64,000 nucleotides of DNA. It comes from Janthinobacterium sp. SUN073 (GTDB lineage Bacteria > Pseudomonadota > Gammaproteobacteria > Burkholderiales > Burkholderiaceae_D). The notes beneath the pieces were generated by a model. That model was not told the DNA's origin. It ran no database searches and worked only from the letters and a program-made list of their open reading frames with translations. The translations under genes were made by a program, and so were the position numbers. The first letter of the stretch is position 1; each line of letters begins with the position of its first letter. The stretch lies in the NCBI RefSeq assembly GCF_030397665.1, contig NZ_JAPUBT010000001.1, positions 741,926-805,925 of the forward strand. The letters are read 5' to 3'. Shown here piece by piece: positions 35,474-44,063 of this stretch.

Positions 35474-35851
35474 TCAGGCCGGCAGCGGCTGGACATACTC
35501 ATCGGGTTGCCAGTACAACTGGCCATCGCGCTCGCTCACGGGTATCGGGCGCAAGCGTCCGCCCTTGCAGGGGCCGCCCGCGCAATAGCCGCTCTCCGGC
35601 ACATAGATGGCGCCATGCGTCGAACACATCAGGTATAAGCCGCTGGACTCGAAAAACTCACCCTCGGCCCAGTCCAGTTCGATCGGCACGTGGGCGCAGC
35701 GGTTCAGGTAGCCATATGCCTTGCCGCCGTGGCGCACGACAAAGCCCGTGGTCGCCTCGCCACCAGCCGATACGGGAAAGCGCACGCCCTTGCCGCCATC
35801 GGCCACCGCGTCGGCGGCACAAATCAACACTTCCGCAACATCGTTCATCAT
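35474..35851 (-). CDS. Rieske [2Fe-2S] domain protein
   Basis: This 125-residue protein is a stand-alone Rieske domain. It has the two cluster-binding motifs CAH (Cys52, His54) and CSTH (Cys76, His79). It is followed by GAIYVPESGYCAGGPCKGGR, which resembles the small ferredoxin-like Rieske proteins found next to gph genes. The ATG at 35851 or 35848 overlaps the stop of the upstream phosphatase gene. No signal peptide is seen, so it is cytoplasmic. Its electron partner is unknown. Confidence 0.9.
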   Translation of the reverse strand: MMNDVAEVLICAADAVADGGKGVRFPVSAGGEATTGFVVRHGGKAYGYLNRCAHVPIELDWAEGEFFESSGLYLMCSTHGAIYVPESGYCAGGPCKGGRLRPIPVSERDGQLYWQPDEYVQPLPA

Positions 35852-36507
35852 GCGTGCTCGCTCAGCCATTGATGCAGATCGGCCACCGTGGCGGCCGAAT
35901 ACAGCGGGTTGCAAGCCTGCAATTGCTCCACCGGATGCGCTCCATACTCTACGGCAATACCGGCCGCGCCTGCATTGCTTGCCATCAACAAATCATGACT
36001 GGTGTCGCCGATCATCACGGTGCGGCGCATATCCTGCCCCAGTTCGCGCGTCAGCTCCTGCAGCATGGCCGGATGGGGCTTGGAAAACGTTTCATCGGCG
36101 CAGCGCGTCGCATCGAACAGCGACAGCAGCTTGACGGCATTCAAGGAACGGTTCAGGCCGACACGGCTCTTGCCCGTGGCGACGGCCAGAAAGTACGCTT
36201 GCTGCGAGAGTTCCTGCAGCATTTCCTGCACACCGGGAAACAGGGTCAGTTCATGGTCGCGCGACAGATAGTGATAACGATAGCGTTCCGCCATGCGTGC
36301 ATGGTATTTCGGCTCCACATCGGGCATCACCAGCTGCATCGCTTCCTGCAAGCCCAGGCCGATCACATGCGAGGCCAGCAACTCGGTGGGAATTGGCAAG
36401 CCCAGGTCTTTCGCCGACGCCTGGATGCACTTGACGATGGTCGAGGTACTGTCTATCAGGGTACCGTCCCAATCGAAGACGATCAGATCAAATTGCTTTC
36501 TTGCCAT
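35848..36507 (-). CDS. gph: HAD-family phosphatase, phosphoglycolate phosphatase-like
   Basis: The 219-residue product has HAD motif I FDWDGTLIDS (nucleophile Asp12 and Asp14), motif II in AVATGKSR, motif III Lys in FSKPHP, and motif IV GDTSHDLLMASNAG. This is the subfamily IA layout of phosphoglycolate/pyrophosphatase-like enzymes. The ATG at 36507 is preferred over an in-frame TTG at 36522. Its stop overlaps the Rieske start. Substrate is inferred from the family only. Confidence 0.85.
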   Translation of the reverse strand: MARKQFDLIVFDWDGTLIDSTSTIVKCIQASAKDLGLPIPTELLASHVIGLGLQEAMQLVMPDVEPKYHARMAERYRYHYLSRDHELTLFPGVQEMLQELSQQAYFLAVATGKSRVGLNRSLNAVKLLSLFDATRCADETFSKPHPAMLQELTRELGQDMRRTVMIGDTSHDLLMASNAGAAGIAVEYGAHPVEQLQACNPLYSAATVADLHQWLSEHA

Positions 36508-36597
36508 GTTTCCCGACGACAAAGCCGCCGGCTCCTTGAGAATGAATGATGGCGACTGACTACCTTGTGAGTAGCGTCGCGCGCACGCGCTCGATAG

Positions 36598-37593
36598 CTA
36601 TCGTGCAGCAACGGCCAATGGTTTGCCCAAGCTTACCAAGAAACGCTCGCATTCGGCAGCCAGCGGCGCGTTCAGGGTCATCGTCTTGCCCGTCTCCGGA
36701 TGCGTAAACGTGATCTGGTGCGCGTGCAGGAACATGCGCTTCAGGGCGCCGCGCGTGCTGTCGGCTTTCAACAGGGCACGGTTGAGGGCAAAGTCGCCAT
36801 ATTTATCGTCGCCCGCGATGGGGAAACCGGAGGAAGACAGGTGCACGCGGATCTGGTGCGTGCGTCCCGTCTTCAATTCCGCTTCCAGCAAGGCGAAGTT
36901 GTGATATTTATGCAACAGTGAAAACACCGTGTGCGACGCCAGACCATCGGCCTGCACGGCCACCCGGCGCTCGCCTTCGGCCGTCGTATATTTATGCAGC
37001 GGCAGTTTGATATGCTGGCGCGCATTCTTCCAGTCACCGGCCACCAGCACCAGGTAGCGCTTGTCCGTGACCCCGTCGCGCATCTGTTCGTGCAAATTCG
37101 TCAATGCCGTGCGTTTCTTTGCCAGCAACAGCAAGCCGGACGTGTCGCGGTCCAGGCGGTGCACCAGTTCCAAAAACTTGGCGTCGGGGCGCGAGGCGCG
37201 CAATTGCTCGATCACGCCGAACGAGACGCCCGAGCCGCCATGCACGGCCACACCGGCCGGCTTGTCGATGACGAGCAGCTGCGCATCTTCGAAGATGATC
37301 TTGAATTCGGCGGCCGGCGCGCCCGTGGGCGCCTTTTCGGCCACGCGCACGGGTGGAATGCGCACCACGTCGCCGGCGACGAGACGGTACAACTGATCGA
37401 TACGGCCTTTATTAACCCGCACTTCTCCCGATCGCAAGATCCGGTAGATGTGGCTTTTAGGCACTCCCTTGCACACTCTTAATAAGTAGTTGTCGATACG
37501 CTGGCCTGCTTCTTCCTCGGCGATCGTTACGAATTGGGCTTGCGGCTGAACCGGGGGTGTTGAAGGGGGAACAACATCTTTTTGACTCTTCAT
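36598..37593 (-). CDS. rluC: 23S rRNA pseudouridine synthase RluC
   Basis: RluC modifies U955, U2504 and U2580 of 23S rRNA in E. coli. The 331-residue product has a basic/Pro-rich N-terminal extension, an S4 domain (AGQRIDNYLLRVCKGVPKSH) and the catalytic motif ELVHRLDRDTSGLLLLAKKR with its conserved Asp. The RTHQIRVHLSSSGFPIAGDD block follows. It is divergent from rne, the arrangement known from many proteobacteria. Confidence 0.94.
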   Translation of the reverse strand: MKSQKDVVPPSTPPVQPQAQFVTIAEEEAGQRIDNYLLRVCKGVPKSHIYRILRSGEVRVNKGRIDQLYRLVAGDVVRIPPVRVAEKAPTGAPAAEFKIIFEDAQLLVIDKPAGVAVHGGSGVSFGVIEQLRASRPDAKFLELVHRLDRDTSGLLLLAKKRTALTNLHEQMRDGVTDKRYLVLVAGDWKNARQHIKLPLHKYTTAEGERRVAVQADGLASHTVFSLLHKYHNFALLEAELKTGRTHQIRVHLSSSGFPIAGDDKYGDFALNRALLKADSTRGALKRMFLHAHQITFTHPETGKTMTLNAPLAAECERFLVSLGKPLAVAAR

Positions 37594-38290
37594 TTACTAT
37601 GTCTTCCCAGAAATCTCTCTAAGTCCTTCATTTTGAATATATAATTGTTTTTGCTGCGGCCCTGGCTGCTGCGAGTGTAAGAATAAAAGCACATTTTACA
37701 CAGGGGCGTCTCCACCGGCCTCGCCAAATTGCAAATTCGGTGGAAAAAAATGTATATGCACCATCCCTGCGCGAATCAAGGTTGCACCGTAGTTGTAATC
37801 GGATAACGCGTGGAGATGCTGAAGTGAGTGTGGGATTATAAGGATAAGTACCCGTTAGCGCGACTTATCGAGTCGGGCTCGCGGGTTGATGAAGTTGATA
37901 ACGCTTGCCGTTTTCGCCAAACCCCGTATGTGGCCAAATACTGAGGGTTGTCGATGATAGGCTGAGGCCAAGCCTCGCCATCGCGATCCCTGTAATGAGC
38001 CGGCTAACGATTTTGGCTCTGAATTTGCTGACCACTTGCATTCTCTGCCCCCGATGCAGTTCATTCTCATCCGGGCTGTTTCAGATGAGTTGCAAGTGTC
38101 CTGTGCACTCGGCATGACGATTGACCTCACCGCGCCTGTTGCGGCCGTAACGCATATCTCGTACGCGTTGTTGCTCCGCACGCCTGGGCATTTCCCCCGC
38201 CAACACTCCCGTTCTCGCATATATCCCTGTACTTTCGCCGCTTCCCCGGAAGCGGCTTTGAGATGGCCTACGGGTCGCGGAGTTATAAAA
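37594..38290. promoter_or_regulatory. rluC-rne intergenic region and rne leader
   Basis: This 697-base stretch holds no convincing gene. It separates rluC and rne, so both promoters must lie in it. An AT-rich patch with TATAAT (37640-37645) and A/T runs lies near rluC. The part nearer rne is rich in short inverted repeats, including AGGCT/AGCCT near 37960 and a 9-bp stem at 38237-38256. Long structured leaders that mediate RNase E autoregulation are known in enterobacteria; a similar role here is inferred. Confidence 0.5.
38237..38256 (+). promoter_or_regulatory. Strong hairpin just upstream of rne
   Basis: GCCGCTTCC (38237-38245) and GGAAGCGGC (38248-38256) form a perfect 9-bp stem with a tiny loop, followed by TTTG, 34 bases before the rne ATG. 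It is close to the ribosome site (GGAG near 38278). It could be an RNase E feedback element or an attenuator. Confidence 0.55.
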
Positions 38291-41200
38291 ATGAAACGCA
38301 TGTTGTTTAATGCCACGCAGCAAGAAGAACTGCGCGTAGCGATTGTCGACGGACAGAAACTGATCGACATCGATATCGAGACAGCCGGGCGCGAACAGCG
38401 CAAATCCAACATTTACAAGGGCGTGATCACGCGCATCGAGCCATCGCTCGAAGCGTGCTTCGTCAGCTATGGCGAAGACCGCCACGGCTTCCTGCCTTTC
38501 AAGGAAGTTGCCCGCACGTATTTCCGCGAAGGCGTCGATGTGCGTAACGCTTCCGTCAAGGAAGCGCTGCGCGAAGGCCAGGAAATCATGGTGCAAGTGG
38601 AAAAGGAAGAGCGCGGCAACAAGGGCGCCGCCCTGACCTCGTTCGTTTCGCTGGCCGGCCGTTACCTGGTCTTGATGCCGAACAACCCGCGTGGCGGTGG
38701 CGTATCGCGCCGCGTGGAAGGTGAAGAACGCCAGGAATTGCGCGAAACCATGGATAAACTGGACTTGCCAGCTGGCATGTCCGTCATTGCCCGCACCGCC
38801 GGCATCGGCCGCAACGTCGATGAACTGCAGTGGGACTTGAATTACCTGATGCAACTGTGGCGCGCCATCGAAGGCGCCGGCAAGTCGGCCAACGGCGCTT
38901 TCCTGATCTACCAGGAATCGTCGCTCGTCATCCGCGCCATCCGCGACTACTTCCAGCCCGACATCGGCGAGATCCTGATCGACACCGACGAGATCTACGA
39001 CCAGGCGCACCAGTTCATGAGCCACGTGATGCCCGACATGGTGCACCGCGTAAAACGCTACAGCGACGACGTGCCGCTGTTCTCGCGCTTCCAGATCGAA
39101 CATCAGATTGAAACGGCCTACAGCCGCACCGTGCCGCTGCCATCGGGCGGCGCCATCGTCATCGACCACACCGAAGCGCTGGTCTCCGTCGACGTCAACT
39201 CGGCGCGCGCCACGCGCGGCTCGGACATCGAGACGACCGCCTTCAACACCAACTGCGAAGCGGCCGAAGAAGTGGCCCGCCAGCTGCGTTTGCGCGATTT
39301 GGGCGGCTTGATCGTCATCGACTTCATCGACATGGAAGTGGCGAAAAATCAGCGCGAAGTGGAACAGCGCTTGAAAGATGCGCTGCACCATGACCGTGCC
39401 CGTGTACAAATGGGCAAGATTTCCCGCTTCGGCCTGATGGAACTGTCGCGCCAGCGCCTGCGCCCTTCGCTGTCCGAAGGCTCACACGTGACGTGCCCGC
39501 GCTGCTCCGGCACCGGCCACATCCGTGACACGGAATCGTCCGCCCTGCAGGTGCTGCGCATCATCCAGGAAGAAGCGATGAAGGAAAACTCGGCCACCAT
39601 CCACGTGCAAGTGCCCGTGGACGTGGGCGCCTTCCTGCTGAACGAAAAACGCGGCGAAGTGCTGAAGATCGAAAACCGCCACCGCATCGCCGTGATCCTG
39701 ATCCCGAACAAGCATCTGGAAACGCCGCACTACAAGCTGGAACGCATCAAGCACGACGATCCGCGTCTGGAAGACAGCCAGGCCAGCTACAACCTGGCCG
39801 AAAGCGCTGAAACCGACATGGCTTACAGCAAGCGCCAGAAGGAAGAAGCCAAGCCGCGCCAGGAAGCCGTCGTCAAGACGATCACCCCTGACCAGCCGGC
39901 ACCGCTGGTCGAGCGCAAGCCTGTCGAAGCGAAACCAGCCCCGGTGGCCGCGCCTGCCGCACCACAAGGCCTGATCGCCAAGATCATCAGCTTCTTCACC
40001 GGCGCCCCGGCACCGGTGGCGCCAGCGCCCGCCCCTGTCACACCAGCCAAGCCGGCCGGCACCGACCGCGGCGACCGCAACAGCCGTGGCCCGCGTGGCC
40101 GTGGCCGCAACGGCAAGCCTGGCCGCGAAGAACGCGAACCGGGCCAGGGTCGCCCAGCCCAGGACGATGCAGCGAAAGAAGCGGAAGCACTGGAAAAAGC
40201 GGCCCGTCCGCCACGCCCACCGCGTCCGCCACGCGAACCGCGTGAAGCGGGCGAGGCAACGGCGGCACCACGCGAACGGGGCGAGCGCCCTGAACGCGCG
40301 GAACGTCCTGAGCGCGCAGAGCGCCCGGAACGCGCCGAACGTCCGCCACGCCAGCCACGCGAAGGCCGCGAGCCACGCATCGACAAGGCTGTTGTTGCTG
40401 AAGTGAAAGCGGATGAACTGGCCCTGGTTGGCGCTACCGCCAGCGCCGTCAATGTGGTCGTACCGTCAAGCGGTCCGGACGCTGATGCAGCACCAATGAG
40501 CTTGCTGAAAGCGCCGGTCAATGCCGGCCCTGAAGGCGAAGAGACGGAAAACGACGTGGAAGGCGAAGAACCGCGCCGCCGCCGTCGTCGTGGTGGCCGC
40601 AACCGCAACCGCCGCGACCGCGAAACGGGCGAGCTGATCGAATCGGCAAACGGCGAGAACGAAGGCCAGGACGCGCCAGTGATCAGCTTTACGGTTGCTC
40701 CGGCGCCGGAAGCCGCCGCTGATGCTACCCCGGTCGCCGTCGTGGCTGCCGCCGCTGTCGTCGCCGTCGCTGCGCCAGTGGAAGCTGCCGTCGTGGAAGT
40801 GGTCGAAGTGGTCGAAGTGGCCAAGGTGGTCGATATCGCCAAGGTCGAAGAAGCCGCTCCTGCCGCTGAAGCCGCGCCAGTTGCTGAAGTCATCGTGCCG
40901 CAAGCCCCTGTTGAGGCCGTCGTGGCTGCAGCGCAAGCTGAACCAGCCGCTGCCGAGCCAGCACCAGTTGCCGAGTACAGCTTTGCCGAGAAAGCGGAAG
41001 CCGCACCTGCACCTGCACCTGCTGAAATCATCGTCGAAGCCGTGCCAGTGGTGGAAGCCGCGCCTCTGGTCGAAGCCATCGCCGTGATCGAGGAAGCACC
41101 AGCAGCTGAAACGGCACCTGCCGTGGTGGAAGCCGCTCCGGTGGTTGCCGAAGTTGCTCCTGCTCCTGCTCCGGCGCCAGCACCTGTCGTCGCTCCAGCG

Positions 41201-41416
41201 CCGGCTCCTGCCGCGCCAGTCGCCGCGCCGCTGGACTTGAGCGCCGTGCTCGGTTCCGCCGGCCTGACCCTGGCAGCCACCGATCCGGAAAAACTGCGCC
41301 TGGCGCAGGAAGCCGCTGCCAAAGCAGTCGCTCCCGTGCGCAAGCCGCGCGAACGCAAGCCATTGCCGCCGCAATCGGATGAGCCGTTGATCCAGGTCAA
41401 CACGCAACGTCCATAA
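38291..41416 (+). CDS. rne: Ribonuclease E (Rne)
   Basis: RNase E starts most mRNA decay and processes stable RNAs. The 1041-residue protein has an S1 domain near the start (IYKGVITRIEPSLEACFVSY), a 5'-sensor and the DNase I-like catalytic part with VSVDVNSARATRG and LIVIDFIDM carrying the metal-binding aspartates. The zinc-link cysteines Cys402 and Cys405 lie in CPRCSGTGHIRD. After about residue 530 the protein is disordered: Arg/Pro-rich with PERAER repeats near 665-690, a basic RRRRGGRNRNRRDRE patch, then a long Ala/Val/Glu-rich tail. The ATG at 38291 follows a GGAG site; the open frame runs upstream to 38036 without support. Confidence 0.97.
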   Translation: MKRMLFNATQQEELRVAIVDGQKLIDIDIETAGREQRKSNIYKGVITRIEPSLEACFVSYGEDRHGFLPFKEVARTYFREGVDVRNASVKEALREGQEIMVQVEKEERGNKGAALTSFVSLAGRYLVLMPNNPRGGGVSRRVEGEERQELRETMDKLDLPAGMSVIARTAGIGRNVDELQWDLNYLMQLWRAIEGAGKSANGAFLIYQESSLVIRAIRDYFQPDIGEILIDTDEIYDQAHQFMSHVMPDMVHRVKRYSDDVPLFSRFQIEHQIETAYSRTVPLPSGGAIVIDHTEALVSVDVNSARATRGSDIETTAFNTNCEAAEEVARQLRLRDLGGLIVIDFIDMEVAKNQREVEQRLKDALHHDRARVQMGKISRFGLMELSRQRLRPSLSEGSHVTCPRCSGTGHIRDTESSALQVLRIIQEEAMKENSATIHVQVPVDVGAFLLNEKRGEVLKIENRHRIAVILIPNKHLETPHYKLERIKHDDPRLEDSQASYNLAESAETDMAYSKRQKEEAKPRQEAVVKTITPDQPAPLVERKPVEAKPAPVAAPAAPQGLIAKIISFFTGAPAPVAPAPAPVTPAKPAGTDRGDRNSRGPRGRGRNGKPGREEREPGQGRPAQDDAAKEAEALEKAARPPRPPRPPREPREAGEATAAPRERGERPERAERPERAERPERAERPPRQPREGREPRIDKAVVAEVKADELALVGATASAVNVVVPSSGPDADAAPMSLLKAPVNAGPEGEETENDVEGEEPRRRRRRGGRNRNRRDRETGELIESANGENEGQDAPVISFTVAPAPEAAADATPVAVVAAAAVVAVAAPVEAAVVEVVEVVEVAKVVDIAKVEEAAPAAEAAPVAEVIVPQAPVEAVVAAAQAEPAAAEPAPVAEYSFAEKAEAAPAPAPAEIIVEAVPVVEAAPLVEAIAVIEEAPAAETAPAVVEAAPVVAEVAPAPAPAPAPVVAPAPAPAAPVAAPLDLSAVLGSAGLTLAATDPEKLRLAQEAAAKAVAPVRKPRERKPLPPQSDEPLIQVNTQRP

Positions 41417-41447
41417 GCGCGCCGGGTTCGCCCAGCCGCCAATGATG

Positions 41448-41476
41448 AAAGGGGGAGCTCAGGCTTCCCCTTTTTT
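41448..41476 (+). terminator. Rho-independent terminator after rne
   Basis: AAAGGGG-rich arm at 41448-41456 pairs with TTCCCCTTT at 41465-41473. A run of six T residues (41471-41476) ends the structure, 32 bases after the rne stop. chrA starts just beyond it. Confidence 0.8.
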
Positions 41477-41504
41477 ATGTCCACTTTTTTGCCAGCCAGC
41501 CGCC

Positions 41505-42851
41505 ATGCACGAGAACGCCAACCTGCCCCGTCCCGCCCCCGTCAGCCTGCGCAGCGCCTTCTGGTACTGGCTCAAGCTGGGCTGCGTCAGCTTTGGCGGC
41601 CCGGCCGGGCAAATCGCCATGATGCATGCGGAACTGGTGGAAAAGCGGCGCTGGATTTCCGAGCAGCGTTTCTTGCACGCCCTCAATTACTGCATGCTGC
41701 TGCCGGGGCCGGAAGCGACCCAATTGGCCATCTACATCGGCTGGCTGATGCACCGCACGCGCGGCGCCCTGGTGGCGGGCCTGCTGTTCCTGCTGCCCTC
41801 GCTGGGGGTGCTGATCGTCCTGTCCTGGCTCTACATGGCCTACGGCCACGTGGCCGCCATCGCCGGCATCCTGTACGGCATCAAGCCGGCCGTCGTCGCC
41901 ATCGTGCTGGCGGCTGCCTGGCGCCTGGGCCGGCGCACCTTGCGCAGCCCCGGCCTGATGGCCATCGCGGCGGGCGCATTTATCGCCATCGCCGTGCTAC
42001 GGCTGCCATTTCCGCTGATCGTGCTCGCCGCCGCCCTGCTGGGCATGGCGGGCGGGCGCTGGCTGCCGGCCCATTTTCAGGCCGGCGGCACGCAACATGG
42101 CGGCGCGGCCCGCTACGGCGCCGCCCTGATCGATGACGACACGCCCACGCCGGAGCACGCGCAGCTCAAATGGCCGCGCCTGCTGGCCACATGCGCACTG
42201 GGCCTGGCGCTGGCCTTCTTCGCCTGGCTGGGCCTGGCACTACTGGGCGGACGCGAGCAGCCGCTGGCGCAGATGGGCGTGTTTTTCAGCAAGGCCGCCC
42301 TGCTCACGTTCGGCGGCGCATATGCCGTGCTGCCCTACCTGGTGCAGGGCGCCGTCGACCATTACCACTGGATCACCAGCGCGCAGATGATGGATGGCCT
42401 GGCGCTGGGCGAAACGACGCCCGGCCCTCTGATCATGATCGTCGCCTTCATCGGTTTTGTGGGCGGCTGGAGCTATGCCGCAGGCATCGCCGGTGAACAC
42501 CTGTGGCTGGCGGGCGTGTGCGGCGCGCTCGTCGCCAGCTGGTTCACCTTCCTGCCCTCGTTCATCTTCATCCTGGCCGGTGCGCCGCTGGTGGAAGCGT
42601 CGCGCGGCAATTTGCGCCTGAGCGCGCCCCTCACGGCCATCTCGGCGGCCGTGGTGGGCGTCATCGCCAGCCTGGCCCTGTTCTTTGGCCGCCATGTCTT
42701 CTGGCAAGAAAACCCGCTGCCCCACTGGGACTGGCTGGCGATGTTCATCGCACTGGCGGCCGGCGTGGCGCTGATCAGGTTTCAAATGGGAACCATCAAA
42801 TTGCTGCTCGCCTGTGCCATCTTCGGCCTCGTGCTATCGTATCTGCCTTGA
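41505..42851 (+). CDS. chrA: Chromate transporter ChrA (CHR family, long form)
   Basis: ChrA exports chromate by proton-coupled efflux. The 448-residue product has two homologous halves with about ten membrane helices. The first half has SFWYWLKLGCVSFGGPAGQ-like sequence (here FWYWLKLGCVSFGGPAGQIA) and LNYCMLLPGPEATQLAIYIG. The second half has the matching KAALLTFGGAYAVLPYLVQG and LGETTPGPLIMIVAFIGFVG. The ATG at 41505 avoids the rne terminator; an earlier in-frame ATG at 41442 lies inside it. moaA follows 29 bases later. Confidence 0.93.
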   Translation: MHENANLPRPAPVSLRSAFWYWLKLGCVSFGGPAGQIAMMHAELVEKRRWISEQRFLHALNYCMLLPGPEATQLAIYIGWLMHRTRGALVAGLLFLLPSLGVLIVLSWLYMAYGHVAAIAGILYGIKPAVVAIVLAAAWRLGRRTLRSPGLMAIAAGAFIAIAVLRLPFPLIVLAAALLGMAGGRWLPAHFQAGGTQHGGAARYGAALIDDDTPTPEHAQLKWPRLLATCALGLALAFFAWLGLALLGGREQPLAQMGVFFSKAALLTFGGAYAVLPYLVQGAVDHYHWITSAQMMDGLALGETTPGPLIMIVAFIGFVGGWSYAAGIAGEHLWLAGVCGALVASWFTFLPSFIFILAGAPLVEASRGNLRLSAPLTAISAAVVGVIASLALFFGRHVFWQENPLPHWDWLAMFIALAAGVALIRFQMGTIKLLLACAIFGLVLSYLP

Positions 42852-42880
42852 CCGATTTAACGTAAGTGGTATCACCTTTC

Positions 42881-44002
42881 ATGGCTGACAAGATTATCTA
42901 CCTCGCCGAGGCCCGCAATGGGGCCTTGGTGATCCCCGCGCGGCTGGAAAGTCCCAGCGGTAACGTGGCCGACAGCCTGGGCCGGCCCCTGCACGACTTG
43001 CGCATCTCGATTACCGACCGCTGCAATTTCCGTTGCGTGTATTGCATGCCAAAGGACGTGTTCGACAAGAACCACGTGTATCTGCCGCACACGGATTTGC
43101 TGTCGTTCGAGGAAATCACGCGCGTGGCGCGCCTGTTCGTTGAACACGGCGTGGAAAAGATCCGCCTGACGGGCGGCGAACCGCTGCTGCGCAAAAATAT
43201 CGAAAAGCTCATCGCCATGCTGGCCGCGCTGCGCACGCCGTCGGGCCAGCCGCTGGACCTGACCCTGACGACCAACGGTTCCTTGCTCGCCAGAAAGGCG
43301 CAAGCCCTGAAGGATGCGGGCCTGAACCGCGTCACCGTCTCGCTCGATTCGCTCGACGACGCCACCTTCAAGCGCATGAACGATGTCGACTTCGCCGTGG
43401 CCGACGTGCTGCACGGCATAGATGCGGCGCACCAGGCGGGACTCGGCCCCATCAAGATCAACATGGTCGTCAAGGCCGGCATGAACGAGCAGGAAATCGT
43501 GCCCATGGCGCGCCACTTCAAGGGCACGCCCTACATCTTGCGCTTCATCGAATACATGGACGTGGGCGCCTCGAACGGCTGGAACTTGCAGGAAGTCATC
43601 CCGTCCGCCGAGGTGGTGCGCCGCATCGGTACACACATGCCCTTGCTGCCCATCAACCCCAACTACACGGGCGAGACGGCGGCGCGCTGGCGCTATGCCG
43701 ATGGCAGCGGCGAAATCGGCCTCATTTCCAGCGTCACGCAAGCGTTCTGCGCCGATTGCAGCCGCGCCCGCCTCTCGACCGAGGGCAAGCTGTACACCTG
43801 CCTGTTCGCCAGCAGCGGCCACGACTTGCGCAGCCTGCTGCGCGGCGGCCGCAGCGACGCGGAAATCTCCTCGGCCGTGGCGCAGCTGTGGCGTGGCCGC
43901 GCCGACCGCTATTCGCAATTGCGCACCAGCCAGACGGATTTGACGGGCACCACGCTTGAGCACGGTAAAAAGAAAGTGGAAATGTCGTACATCGGCGGCT
44001 GA
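42881..44002 (+). CDS. moaA: GTP 3',8-cyclase MoaA
   Basis: MoaA is the radical SAM enzyme for the first step of molybdenum-cofactor synthesis. The 373-residue product has the cluster motif Cys48-x3-Cys52-x2-Cys55 in [16 protein letters not shown]. The second cluster cysteines lie in the C-terminal half ([19 protein letters not shown]), and it ends in the functional Gly-Gly (MSYIGG). The ATG at 42881 is preferred over the in-frame GTG 15 bases earlier. A fused mobA-moeA gene follows 61 bases downstream. Confidence 0.96.
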   Translation: MADKIIYLAEARNGALVIPARLESPSGNVADSLGRPLHDLRISITDRCNFRCVYCMPKDVFDKNHVYLPHTDLLSFEEITRVARLFVEHGVEKIRLTGGEPLLRKNIEKLIAMLAALRTPSGQPLDLTLTTNGSLLARKAQALKDAGLNRVTVSLDSLDDATFKRMNDVDFAVADVLHGIDAAHQAGLGPIKINMVVKAGMNEQEIVPMARHFKGTPYILRFIEYMDVGASNGWNLQEVIPSAEVVRRIGTHMPLLPINPNYTGETAARWRYADGSGEIGLISSVTQAFCADCSRARLSTEGKLYTCLFASSGHDLRSLLRGGRSDAEISSAVAQLWRGRADRYSQLRTSQTDLTGTTLEHGKKKVEMSYIGG

Positions 44003-44063
44003 ATCAGGCGCGGCGCGCGCCTGCCGCTGCTACCATGGCGCATGCACCCACTTCCTACCTGAC

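Noticed and set aside
39823..41484. A 553-codon open frame antisense to the 3' half of rne
   Set aside because: It is a by-product of the GC-rich, Ala-rich codon pattern of rne; the composition is low-complexity Ala/Ser/Gly and no domain is visible.
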